Source: Armatimonadota bacterium (GTDB lineage Bacteria; Armatimonadota; Zipacnadia; JAUWAU01). From it: a DNA stretch of 64,000 nt. A program made the position numbers and the translations under genes. Position 1 is the first letter of the stretch. Every line of letters begins with the position of its first letter. Below are positions 51,001 through 59,888 of the stretch, piece by piece. Below the pieces are notes generated by a model. The model made no database searches, was not told the DNA's origin, and saw only the letters and a list, made by a program, of their open reading frames with translations. The stretch lies in NCBI GenBank assembly GCA_030601885.1, contig JAUWAU010000021.1:31295-95294 (forward strand). The letters are read 5' to 3'.

Positions 51001-52257
51001 CTACTCCCGCACCTGCCCACTGCCGCGAATGATGTACTTGGTGCTCGTCAGCTCCTCGAGAGCCATAGGCCCGCGTGCATGGAGCTTGGAGGTGCTGATG
51101 CCGATCTCCGCGCCCAGACCAAACTGGCCTCCGTCGGTGAAGCGCGTCGAAGCGTTCACGTACACCGTGGCGCTGTCTATCACGTCCAGGAATCGCTGCG
51201 CGTTGCTGTAGTGGTCGGTGACAATGGCCTCCGCCAGCCCTGAGCTGTATCGGCGGATGTGCTCGATGGCCTCCTCCATGTCATCAACGATCTTCACCGC
51301 GAGGATGAGATCCAGGTATTCCGCGTCCCAGTCTTCGTCCGTCGCCGGCTTGACGTCCGGAGCGATCTCTCGGGTCCGCCGGCAGCCGCGTATCTCCACG
51401 CTATCTGCGTGCAGAGCGGCGAAGATGGCGGGTACGGCCGTTGGCGCGGCGTCCTTGTGGACCAACAGCGTCTCGACGGCGTTGCAGACGCCGGGCCGCT
51501 GCACCTTGGCATTGTGCACGATGCGGGTGGCCATTTCGACGTCGGCAGAGGCGTCCACATAGATGTGGACGAGCCCACGGTCGTGCTTCAGAGTCGGAAT
51601 GGTGGTGTTCTCAGCCACGGTCCGGATCAGGCCGGCGCCGCCTCGCGGGACGATCAGATCGAGGTATTCGGCCATCTTGAGCATGGCCATGACGGCCGCC
51701 CGGTCGGTGACACCGATGAACTGCACACAGTCGGCCGGCAGTCCTGCCGCGCGGCAGGACTCAGCCAGGAGCTGCGCCAGCGCCGAGTTCGAGTGGATGG
51801 CCTCCGAGCCGCCGCGCAGCAGCACGGCGTTCCCGGCCTTGAGACACAGCGAGCCGGCCTCGACGGTCACGTTTGGCCGCGACTCGTAGATGACGCCGAT
51901 GGCGCCGATCGGCACGGTCACCTTGCTGATCTGGATGCCGTTTGGCCGCTGCCAGGCACTACGAACTCGCCCCAAGGGATCGGGAAGATCGATTACTGCA
52001 TGTAGGGATGCCACCATGTCCTCGATGCGCGCATCGGTTAGCAGCAGTCTGTCGAGCATCGCTTTCGGCAGGCCCTTCGCCTCCCCGGCCTCCATGTCTC
52101 GCCTGTTGGCCTCTCGGATCTGCTCGCTGTTCCTGCTCAGCGCGTCGGCCATCTGCGCCAGGGCCCGGTTCCTTGCTGCCGTCCCGGCAAGTGCCAGATG
52201 GCGCGAGGCGTCCTTGGCGGCCTTTGCCTTAGCACGCACACTGCGCTCAATGTCCAT
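51001..52257 (-). CDS. proA: Gamma-glutamyl phosphate reductase
   Basis: A 418-residue NADPH-dependent enzyme that converts gamma-glutamyl phosphate to glutamate 5-semialdehyde. It has the aldehyde-dehydrogenase fold, VTVPIGAIGVIYESRPNVT, KAGNAVLLRGGSEAIHSN, the active cysteine in KVQRPGVCNAVETLLVH, and the C-terminal NASTRFTDGGQFGLGAEIGISTSK. Length is typical. The ribosome site GAGGTG lies 9-10 bases before ATG 52257. It is followed by proB and then tRNA-Glu. The 168 bases upstream show no recognised regulatory RNA. Confidence 0.97.
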   Translation of the reverse strand: MDIERSVRAKAKAAKDASRHLALAGTAARNRALAQMADALSRNSEQIREANRRDMEAGEAKGLPKAMLDRLLLTDARIEDMVASLHAVIDLPDPLGRVRSAWQRPNGIQISKVTVPIGAIGVIYESRPNVTVEAGSLCLKAGNAVLLRGGSEAIHSNSALAQLLAESCRAAGLPADCVQFIGVTDRAAVMAMLKMAEYLDLIVPRGGAGLIRTVAENTTIPTLKHDRGLVHIYVDASADVEMATRIVHNAKVQRPGVCNAVETLLVHKDAAPTAVPAIFAALHADSVEIRGCRRTREIAPDVKPATDEDWDAEYLDLILAVKIVDDMEEAIEHIRRYSSGLAEAIVTDHYSNAQRFLDVIDSATVYVNASTRFTDGGQFGLGAEIGISTSKLHARGPMALEELTSTKYIIRGSGQVRE

Positions 52258-52425
52258 GTTCGTGGCTCACCTCGGAGGAAGCGCCGATGTGTGACTGGGG
52301 TGACTCCATGTGGCTCGCCACAGGGCGGCAGCCGGTGGCGCAGGGCACTACGACCTGGGGCCGAGTCGCCACTTACAACTTGCCACCGGCCGGTCAGTAC
52401 GTTTCGTTCTCTCGACCGCGGGGCG

Positions 52426-53244
52426 TCACAGTTTCGCGAACGAGTCTTTCAGGTGGGCGATGCTGTTCTTGGCAACCTCGACCGGGTCGAGCGAGAAATC
52501 GAACACCTCTACCGACATGTACCCATCGAAACCGATATCCACTAGCGCTTGGGCCACGGGAACGAAGTCGAGGCTGCCATATCCGGGCCCGAGGCCGTTA
52601 TCATCGTTCGCGTGTACGTGGCGGAGGTACTGCTTCGATGCGCGGATGGCCTCGGCGAGATCGCTCTCCTCGTCGCTCATACTGCGGCAGTCCAGGATCA
52701 TCGCCACGCGCGGATGGTCGATCTCGGCGACGACCTCTCGCGCCTCGGCAGCCGTGTTGACGATGTTCGTCTGCTCGCTGGTGAGCGGCTCCAGACACAG
52801 CGTTATCCCCTCCGCCTCCGGGATCGACATGCACTCTATGAAGCCTTCCTTGACCCGGCCCATGGTCTGCTCCCGGCTTTCGCCCTCCACGATGTTGCGC
52901 TGGCTCGGGCTGCCGAAGACCAGGATGTGCCCCCCCAGATCGTGACAGAGCCGCACGATATCGCACATGTACGAGACCGTTCGCCGGCGCACGTCATCCT
53001 CCGGCGTTGTCAAGTGCAGCCCTTCCGGCGAAACGAGGAGCCAGTGCAGCCCGACGATCTCGAGCCCATTGCGTTCCGCGAGCTCGACGATGCGCGAGCG
53101 CTCCTGCGCCGAGATGTCGCGCACATCCTCTGCGAGTGTGAATGGCGCGATCTCCACTCCGTCGTATCCGCATTCTGCCGCCACGCGGAACTGCTCCTCG
53201 ACCGGGTCGTCCTGGAAGATCTCATTGCAGATGGCGTATCGCAT
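52426..53244 (-). CDS. Sugar-phosphate isomerase/epimerase-like TIM barrel
   Basis: A 272-residue AP-endonuclease-2 family protein. ATG 53244 follows GAGGGGA. It has the TIM-barrel entry GYDGVEIAPFTLAED, then LEIVGLHWLL, LCLEPLTSEQTNIVNTA (metal-binding glutamate), VAMILDCRSM, RHVHANDDNGLGPGYGSLDF and YMSVEVFDF. The family isomerises sugars such as xylose, myo-inosose or hydroxypyruvate and uses a divalent metal. The closest named type is inosose dehydratase/hydroxypyruvate isomerase-like, but not certain. It stands alone, downstream of a 247-base gap. Confidence 0.88.
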   Translation of the reverse strand: MRYAICNEIFQDDPVEEQFRVAAECGYDGVEIAPFTLAEDVRDISAQERSRIVELAERNGLEIVGLHWLLVSPEGLHLTTPEDDVRRRTVSYMCDIVRLCHDLGGHILVFGSPSQRNIVEGESREQTMGRVKEGFIECMSIPEAEGITLCLEPLTSEQTNIVNTAAEAREVVAEIDHPRVAMILDCRSMSDEESDLAEAIRASKQYLRHVHANDDNGLGPGYGSLDFVPVAQALVDIGFDGYMSVEVFDFSLDPVEVAKNSIAHLKDSFAKL

Positions 53245-53491
53245 AATGGTCCCCTCTCGTTCACCCACGGAACATCCCGCGGATGGGCAACTCCCGTAAT
53301 GGCAGATACTTCGTCGCGCACGCGGCGAGCCCTGCAATGAGGCACGGAAAAGGGGAAAAGGTCAAGTCGAAAAAGCCGGACGGATGCCCATGGGGATTGT
53401 GGGGGATGCCGGGGATTGCGACCGGTCGGGCCTTCGCCGGGCGGCACCAGCGATCGAGAGGACGAGTGCGAGGGGAAGCACGGATGCCCCT

Positions 53492-54772
53492 CTATCCCGG
53501 AGACGCTACGCGTCCACGTGCCGGTTGCCCTGTCGGTTCGTGATAGGCTGTGGCGAGCCCCGGGACGATCTTCGGGCCGGACAGGGCGCGCTGCGCCTCG
53601 CGCATGCCGTCCTCGGCGGCGACTGCCCAGATGCTGTCCGGATACGAGCTCTTAAACTCATAAAACAGGTGGAATGCGTCCGCGGGTCGGCCCAAACGAT
53701 TCATCGTTATCTGGGCCATCTTGAGCAGCGCCATGGGGGCCTCGGCCGGTGCGGGGCGCGTCCGGCGGATCTCCGCCAATTCCTGATACGCCTCTGTCAC
53801 TTCTCCCACTGTCTCCCGCGCACAGGCGATCTGGTAGCGCAATCTGGTGGGCGCAACGTGATCACGAAAGCTGCCCCGCAGCTCTTTGTAGAGCAGGAGC
53901 GCCTGGGCCGGTTCCGCGCGCTTGCACAGAAGGTGAACGGCCTCCTCAAAGTGTGCAATGGAGCGCTCCTCCTCACCGAGCACGCTATATGCCGTCGCAA
54001 GGCCGGTGTGCGCCTCAACGTTGGTTGGATCTTGCCCCACAACCTCCGCGTAGCGCTCAATGGCGCCATGCCAGTCGCCGATGCGGAGCGCCTGTGCGCC
54101 GGTTTTGGCCAGATGATCGCCCACGGCCTCCGACTCCAGGCGGAGCATCAGAGCCATGGCTATGCCGTAGAAGAAGCCGCCGATATGGGCCCAGTTGGCT
54201 ACGCTGCCGCTCGCCGTGAGGCTGCTGAGGCCGCCGAAGACCTCCGAAGCGAACCAGATGCCCAACGCAACACCGGACGCCACCGTGAACGACGTCGGCC
54301 GCAGCAGGATGAAGGTGAACACCCGAATGCGCGTGCGGAAGAAACGAATGGCGAAGAGGCCGAGGATGCCAGCGATGCAGCCGGAGGCTCCGACAGCCGG
54401 GATCATCAGGGCATCGGGCGAGAAGATGAACGCCATCAGCGTGTGCAGCATAATCGCCGCCAGGCCGCTCGAGAAGTACAGTAGGGCATACAGCTTGATC
54501 CCGAGTACGTCCTCGACGTGCCGACCGAAGACCCACAGAAACAGCATATTGCCCGCCAGATGCAGGATGTTGGCGTGGAGGAACATGCTCGTTATCAGCG
54601 CGTGCAGCTCCGGACGGTTCGGCACGAAGCCCAAGCTGTGCAAGGCACGCAGCATGGTGTCGTTGCCGAGACCGCGCAGAAGGAGGAAAACGGCGATATT
54701 GGCCGCGACCAAGACGCACGTTAGGTATGGCGTTCGCTGCGGCTCGCGTTCCGTGCTCCAGGGGATCAGCAT
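53492..54772 (-). CDS. Rhomboid intramembrane serine protease with C-terminal TPRs
   Basis: A 426-residue inner-membrane protease. AGGAGGAT lies 9 bases before ATG 54772. Six helices include LTCVLVAANIAVFLLL, HANILHLAGNMLFLW (family WR/HN region), AVGASGCIAGILG (catalytic Ser130) and NWAHIGGFFYG (catalytic His196). The C-terminal 220 residues contain TPRs (RYAEVVGQDPTNVEAHTGLA, AVHLLCKRAEPAQALLLYKEL, KMAQITMNRLGRPADAF), an uncommon addition. The TPR part probably recruits substrates or a scaffold. Substrates unknown. Confidence 0.92.
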   Translation of the reverse strand: MLIPWSTEREPQRTPYLTCVLVAANIAVFLLLRGLGNDTMLRALHSLGFVPNRPELHALITSMFLHANILHLAGNMLFLWVFGRHVEDVLGIKLYALLYFSSGLAAIMLHTLMAFIFSPDALMIPAVGASGCIAGILGLFAIRFFRTRIRVFTFILLRPTSFTVASGVALGIWFASEVFGGLSSLTASGSVANWAHIGGFFYGIAMALMLRLESEAVGDHLAKTGAQALRIGDWHGAIERYAEVVGQDPTNVEAHTGLATAYSVLGEEERSIAHFEEAVHLLCKRAEPAQALLLYKELRGSFRDHVAPTRLRYQIACARETVGEVTEAYQELAEIRRTRPAPAEAPMALLKMAQITMNRLGRPADAFHLFYEFKSSYPDSIWAVAAEDGMREAQRALSGPKIVPGLATAYHEPTGQPARGRVASPG

Positions 54773-55040
54773 GCAGGGATCCTCCTGCCAGCGCCCGTGC
54801 TGCCGTCGGTGAGGCGCATTTCCCGAAGGATTACACTCTTCTTACCGTACCGTTACGCGAATCGTCCCTCCCTTTTTTGGCCTTGTGGCTCGATAGCCCC
54901 CATTCGGGTGGATGCGCCGCCGGAGGGGCGAGCGAGGTCATCACGCATCGACGGAGAGTCGTGTGGCGTGGTGACGAAGGGTGGCTGAGGGGAAATATGG
55001 GTGCTTGATAGGCGCCTGGAGCCGGGCCTCCGCCTCGGTC

Positions 55041-58000
55041 CTAACGGGCCGTGACCTGGAGGGCGGTCACTGTTCCATCGGCGGACGCTGCCAGCAGCGC
55101 CGCATCGGCGTCAATGTCCGGACCTACCGCACACAGCGCATTGACCCGGGACGCACCGACGAATCGGCCGACGACCGACCCGTCCAGGCCATAGAAGATG
55201 ATCGAGCCGTCCGTGGCGCCCACCGCGAGCAACGATGGCATGCTCTTGCGCGGCAAGAACACCATGTCGGTGGGCGGCGCGCCCGTGTCGCGGCTCCAGC
55301 GCAGCTTGCCGGCGCTGTCGAGGAGGTGCACGTAGGAGACATCGAGGCCCACAGCAATGACACCGGGCTCGCCGATCCGTGAATGGCCGGCCATTGCCGT
55401 CACGCCGCAGCCTGACGAGAACACCCTCTCCTGCTGCAGGCCGTCTTCGGCCTGTCGGATGTAGTAGATATTGCCCCGGTTCGTGCCGCAGGCAAAGTCG
55501 GGCCTGCCGTCGCCATTCAGGTCCGCAGCGGCTACATCGCGGATGTGTGACGGCCACCCATCCGTACTGGAACGGCGGGCCGTACCGTCCAGCGAGAACT
55601 GATGCCAGTATCCGAAGCTGCCCGAGGCCGGGAAGCTGAGGATCTCCAGCCGCCCGTCCCGGTCCACATCCTGCGTCACGAAGCCGCTGAAGGTGACATG
55701 CGAATCGCTGCATTCGAAATTGAGGCGCTCTGTCCCGTCCGGATTCAGCACGTGGAGCTGGATGTTGTTGGCGCCGACGATCACTTCGGCTCTGCCGTCG
55801 TTGTCCAGATCGGCCACATGCAGGTACTTGGCCGCGCCGTTCTTGCCGCCGCGCTTCGGGTACGGCGGACACGCGAACCGCCACAGGAGTTTGCCGTCGG
55901 CATCCACCGCGTAGACCTTCGTGTCATCCGACACGAACACGGCCGCCTCGCCCGCGCCGAGGTTCCCCGCCGCCACGTCATTGATGGCGCCTTCGGCCTC
56001 GATCCGCCAGCGCTCCCGGCCCTCGACGTCCAGCGCGATCCCCGCGCCCTCCGCCGTCCCAAGCAGCACGTCCGGCGTGCCGCGTCGCGAGAGGTCATGG
56101 GCTACCAGCGCGCGCACGGATGAGCCCGCGTCAAATGTCCACAGCGTCTGTATGCCGCGGCTGGACACAGGAGCACGTTCGCCCTCGCCCACGGTCGCCC
56201 GGGCACGCTCCGCGAGCGCCCGGGCCGCCTCGATGGCCCCCGCGAAGGCGGAAGGAGGGACCTCGACAGTCGTGCGTCGTGCGTCGGCGTCGGCCCCTAC
56301 TTTGAGCACAGCAGTGCCCTTGCCGGCCTCTATCTGCATGGACACGGGTGTGGGGCTCGTGAAGGCCTCTTTGCCCCCGATCCGCAGCGCCGTACCGTTG
56401 GCCAGCGCACAGCCGTCCTCCCAGATCACGAAGAGATCGGCCCGCACCTCGACATCACCGATCTTCCGCCCGTTGTCGGCAAAGCCGACGATGGCCTCCA
56501 TATCCCCATCCGCCTTCGCGACGGGGACGTAGTCGCTTCGGCGGAGTCCTCTTATGAAGGCGGTCTCGTCGTCCAGTTTGACGATGTCCAAATCATGGGG
56601 CTGGCGGCTGTTCGTGGCATAGAATAGATTCGCGAAGGTGAACGCCTCGCCCGGCGCGAGCTCCGCCCGGGCGTCCTGCGAGTGGATGTTCACCACCGGC
56701 TCAGCATACGGATACCGGCCGGCCCAGCGGCTGCCGAAGACCTCTCGCTCGGCCTCCACAGTCGCCCGGACGCCACTGCCGTGCACGATGTGAAACGCGT
56801 CCCGCCGTTCGGGCGTTTGCGCCTCCTGGCGCGTCACCAGACGATTGCCCTCGATGGCGGCACTCCCGAGCGTCCGCCACAGGCAGCGAAGGCTGTAGCG
56901 CCCCGAGCGCACTGCATTCATCCTGTCCAGCACCACGAAGCACTGCTCTTTGAGCCAGAAGATGTTCCGCTCCCAGTCCACGCCGCTGTGGCCGGGCAGC
57001 GTGGTGCGGGTGAGCCCGACGGAGCCGAGGTCCGCGGCCACGTCCAGCCGCGCGCAGCCCGGCATCAGTTCCGCAATGCCGTTCCGCGCCACCTTGACGC
57101 CGTTGTGGTCCGTCAGAAACGGCCCCTCGGTGTACGAGTCGTCCACCAGCCACACGCGATCGTTGTCCGTGAAGCGGATGAGGCAGTTGGCATCCTCGTG
57201 GCCATGCGAGCCGATGGCGATGCCGTCGAGCAGCAGGTACTGCTTGTCCGGCTCGAACGCCGTGCGGAACGAGATCTTGTCGAATGCCTCATCGCGCGGC
57301 ACGTTGAAGCGAAGCTTCTCGGCCTGGCGCTGCTTGTAGTAGTTGTAGAACTCCTCATTGACGCGCGCCACCCGCAGGCCCTCGAGGTCAGTGGGCCGCT
57401 CCGCCTCGAGGTATCCGTCCATCCAGAAGGGCGGCTCGCCGCCCCATGCGCTCTTCTCGTTGGGGCGCTCGCGAAGTCGGCCGTCGAGGATGTACTGGTA
57501 GCGGCCGTCCCCGTAGTACCACGCTCCAACGCGCAGCGCGATGGCGGGGAAGCAGTTCACGTCCCAGCAGTCGCCGTGCCCCGAGCTGGAGAAGCGGTTG
57601 TCGATGGATATCGCCACGCGGTCGAGAAAGCGCCGCCCCGTCCCGCTCGGCAGGAAGCGGTAGCCGGGCTCTCCGTAAGCGAATGGCACGAGGGACTTCA
57701 GCGACGTCGAGCCCTCGTAGTTCCCCGACTCGTCCTGCCCCTTGTCCTGCAGCTCCTGGCTGGCGAAGCAGAAGCGCGCCTTTGCGAGCCAGTCGTCGGC
57801 GTCGGGGAGGCCGTAGTAGTGCTTGAAGTACAGGCCCCCGTAGTAGGCATCGAGCGCTGCCAGCATGTGGTGATTGTGGCGAACGGACGAGTAATTCAGC
57901 GATCCGACGAACATGCTGTTGTAGACGCCCTCTTTGGACCGCAGCACGTACAGCAGGTAGTTGGTCACCTCCAGGCGATCCTCGTCCGTGAGCGCCGGGC

Positions 58001-59615
58001 ACTCCTCGAGCACGTCCCATGCGCGGATCGTCTTCCACAGCTCCATGTGGGTGTCGTGCCCGAGGTCGGGCCGGCGTTTGTGCTCCATGAGATACACCCG
58101 GAACATATCGGCCCAGCCCGGATCGCCGGTGTACTGGTAGGCGATGCCCGAACGGGCGCTGGTGCTCATCAGACTGCGCTGGCCGCGGCGTGGGAGGGAC
58201 CTGACGGCGTAGCCGGCGTCAGGACTGCCGAAGACCGCGGCCACATCGGGGTGCATCGTGACGTCGATCGTGTGACCGAGCACGATGTCCCGTCCCGGCT
58301 TCAGGCTTTTCAGGAGCCTGTTGACCGCGTCCCGTGTACCTTGCTCGTCGCTCCCGGCCAGCACCAGCACGTTGGCGCCCGTCCCCCACGGATCGTGCAC
58401 CGACCGGATCACGTATCCGCCCCTGCCCGGGTACCAACCGTCCTCCCGCGTGTACCACAGGCAGTACAGGCGCTCCGAGAGCTTGTTCTGCATGAGGTTG
58501 CCGATGGCGATGGCCGTCGTCTGCTCGTACTCGCCACCCATCAGCTCCTCGTCCCGCATCACCGGAAGCGTCGCTCCCGAGAGCTTACGGATTTCCGCCT
58601 GGAGCCTGTCGGCCAAGGCGCGCATGGCCGGCGCATCCGACGCCACGATGCTCGCCCGCGGCTCTCCGCTCTGCACGAGCACCGTGTCCAGGCGCAGATC
58701 CTTCACCCGCGCGGGCCCGTCGTGCGTTCGCCAAAAGACCCGGTCCACGACCACTTCCCCCTCGTAGTCAGGGGTTCGCGATATCACCAGCTCACGCTCG
58801 CCGGCCGCGTCAACCTCGAAGTACGCCACTCGGCCGTGCGCCTCCGCGCCGTGACGATGCAGGTCCACGATCTTGGTCTCGTCCCCGAGCGAGACGCGCA
58901 CGCTCCGCCGGGCGAGATCGTCGCCGCTCTCGCCGAAGACGGTCACTGCGATGGCTCCCCTGGGAATCTGAATCCGGGTGGCGATCTCACTTTCTCCCGT
59001 GAGCGCGACGCCGCGGCCACCGCTCAGCGACCCGCGCTCCGCCGCGCGCGCCCCGGACGTCTCGGGGAAGCTCTCCGCCTCGATGGATTGCCCTTGCTTT
59101 TCGAAACGCACGTCGTCGATCCACACCTTTCCCGAAGAGTATGTGAGGAGAATGGATACCGTGATGCGCTCGACATTCGGCCCGGTGCTGTACTCCCACC
59201 GGAACGCGGCCCAGTCGTCGGAGGAGCGGATGACACGATTCACATCCTCCCCAGGAGCGCCCGAAGGCGCGATGAACGCGCGGAAGGCGTGGCTCACGGC
59301 CTTCTCTTCGAGATCACTCCGGGAGCGAAGCGAGAGCTGGTAGACGGCGTTCGGCTCCACGAGCACTTCCTGCACGATGCCGACGGCAGTCCACTGCTCC
59401 GTCGAGCCCACCTTTGTGATGAGCGCACACTGTCTCCCGGCGGCTCCGCCCTCAATGACGGTTACGTCACCCATGTCGCCATTGATTCGGAGGTCCCAGC
59501 CGTCGAGCCCCTGCTCGAAGCTGGGGTTGAGGACGGGATTCTGCGCGAGTGTAGCTCCCGTCGCTCCCAGCGCGAGGGTGGCGATCAACGTCACGGCGAG
59601 GCAGAGCTTGCTCAT
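55041..59615 (-). CDS. Very large secreted toroid protein with beta-propeller end
   Basis: A 1524-residue exported protein. ATG 59615 follows CGGAGGT by about 5 bases and opens a signal peptide (LCLAVTLIATLALGATGATLA). Parts in order: a CBM4/9-like beta-sandwich (about 30-180); further beta domain; a GH67-N-like alpha/beta domain (MRALADRLQAEIRKLSG to VLAGSDEQGTRDAVNRLL); an alpha/alpha toroid with a heparinase-like sandwich containing IAIGSHGHEDANCLIRF; and a C-terminal propeller with FG-GAP calcium loops (DLDNDGRAE, DVDRDGRLE, DLNGDGRPD). It probably cleaves or binds a large polysaccharide. It is divergent from the 714-residue propeller protein. No lyase family is assigned with certainty. 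Confidence 0.78.
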   Translation of the reverse strand: MSKLCLAVTLIATLALGATGATLAQNPVLNPSFEQGLDGWDLRINGDMGDVTVIEGGAAGRQCALITKVGSTEQWTAVGIVQEVLVEPNAVYQLSLRSRSDLEEKAVSHAFRAFIAPSGAPGEDVNRVIRSSDDWAAFRWEYSTGPNVERITVSILLTYSSGKVWIDDVRFEKQGQSIEAESFPETSGARAAERGSLSGGRGVALTGESEIATRIQIPRGAIAVTVFGESGDDLARRSVRVSLGDETKIVDLHRHGAEAHGRVAYFEVDAAGERELVISRTPDYEGEVVVDRVFWRTHDGPARVKDLRLDTVLVQSGEPRASIVASDAPAMRALADRLQAEIRKLSGATLPVMRDEELMGGEYEQTTAIAIGNLMQNKLSERLYCLWYTREDGWYPGRGGYVIRSVHDPWGTGANVLVLAGSDEQGTRDAVNRLLKSLKPGRDIVLGHTIDVTMHPDVAAVFGSPDAGYAVRSLPRRGQRSLMSTSARSGIAYQYTGDPGWADMFRVYLMEHKRRPDLGHDTHMELWKTIRAWDVLEECPALTDEDRLEVTNYLLYVLRSKEGVYNSMFVGSLNYSSVRHNHHMLAALDAYYGGLYFKHYYGLPDADDWLAKARFCFASQELQDKGQDESGNYEGSTSLKSLVPFAYGEPGYRFLPSGTGRRFLDRVAISIDNRFSSSGHGDCWDVNCFPAIALRVGAWYYGDGRYQYILDGRLRERPNEKSAWGGEPPFWMDGYLEAERPTDLEGLRVARVNEEFYNYYKQRQAEKLRFNVPRDEAFDKISFRTAFEPDKQYLLLDGIAIGSHGHEDANCLIRFTDNDRVWLVDDSYTEGPFLTDHNGVKVARNGIAELMPGCARLDVAADLGSVGLTRTTLPGHSGVDWERNIFWLKEQCFVVLDRMNAVRSGRYSLRCLWRTLGSAAIEGNRLVTRQEAQTPERRDAFHIVHGSGVRATVEAEREVFGSRWAGRYPYAEPVVNIHSQDARAELAPGEAFTFANLFYATNSRQPHDLDIVKLDDETAFIRGLRRSDYVPVAKADGDMEAIVGFADNGRKIGDVEVRADLFVIWEDGCALANGTALRIGGKEAFTSPTPVSMQIEAGKGTAVLKVGADADARRTTVEVPPSAFAGAIEAARALAERARATVGEGERAPVSSRGIQTLWTFDAGSSVRALVAHDLSRRGTPDVLLGTAEGAGIALDVEGRERWRIEAEGAINDVAAGNLGAGEAAVFVSDDTKVYAVDADGKLLWRFACPPYPKRGGKNGAAKYLHVADLDNDGRAEVIVGANNIQLHVLNPDGTERLNFECSDSHVTFSGFVTQDVDRDGRLEILSFPASGSFGYWHQFSLDGTARRSSTDGWPSHIRDVAAADLNGDGRPDFACGTNRGNIYYIRQAEDGLQQERVFSSGCGVTAMAGHSRIGEPGVIAVGLDVSYVHLLDSAGKLRWSRDTGAPPTDMVFLPRKSMPSLLAVGATDGSIIFYGLDGSVVGRFVGASRVNALCAVGPDIDADAALLAASADGTVTALQVTAR

Positions 59616-59888
59616 GGCAACCTCCGATAGACACGCGCGCCTTATGTGATTTGTGTCGAGGTCACGAAGTCTCGATTGCAGAGATGGGACGATACGTGCA
59701 CCTTCGCGCGTTGTTTCCGAGTGACCTGCCTCGCCTTTCGGCTGGAGGCCCATCGGCTGAGTTGGGCGAATACCCGAACACGCCCGCGTGTCTTTGTCGT
59801 TGATTGTAGGACGGGGGCTCCATACTACTCTGCGAAGCACGAGTCCCCCGCCGCCTTTGTCTTGCCGCCAACCGGAGGAGTGTCAACC

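Noticed and set aside
56682..59630. A 982-codon plus-strand frame opposite the 1524-residue gene
   Set aside because: Antisense shadow. The minus strand has signal peptide, ribosome site and recognisable domains.
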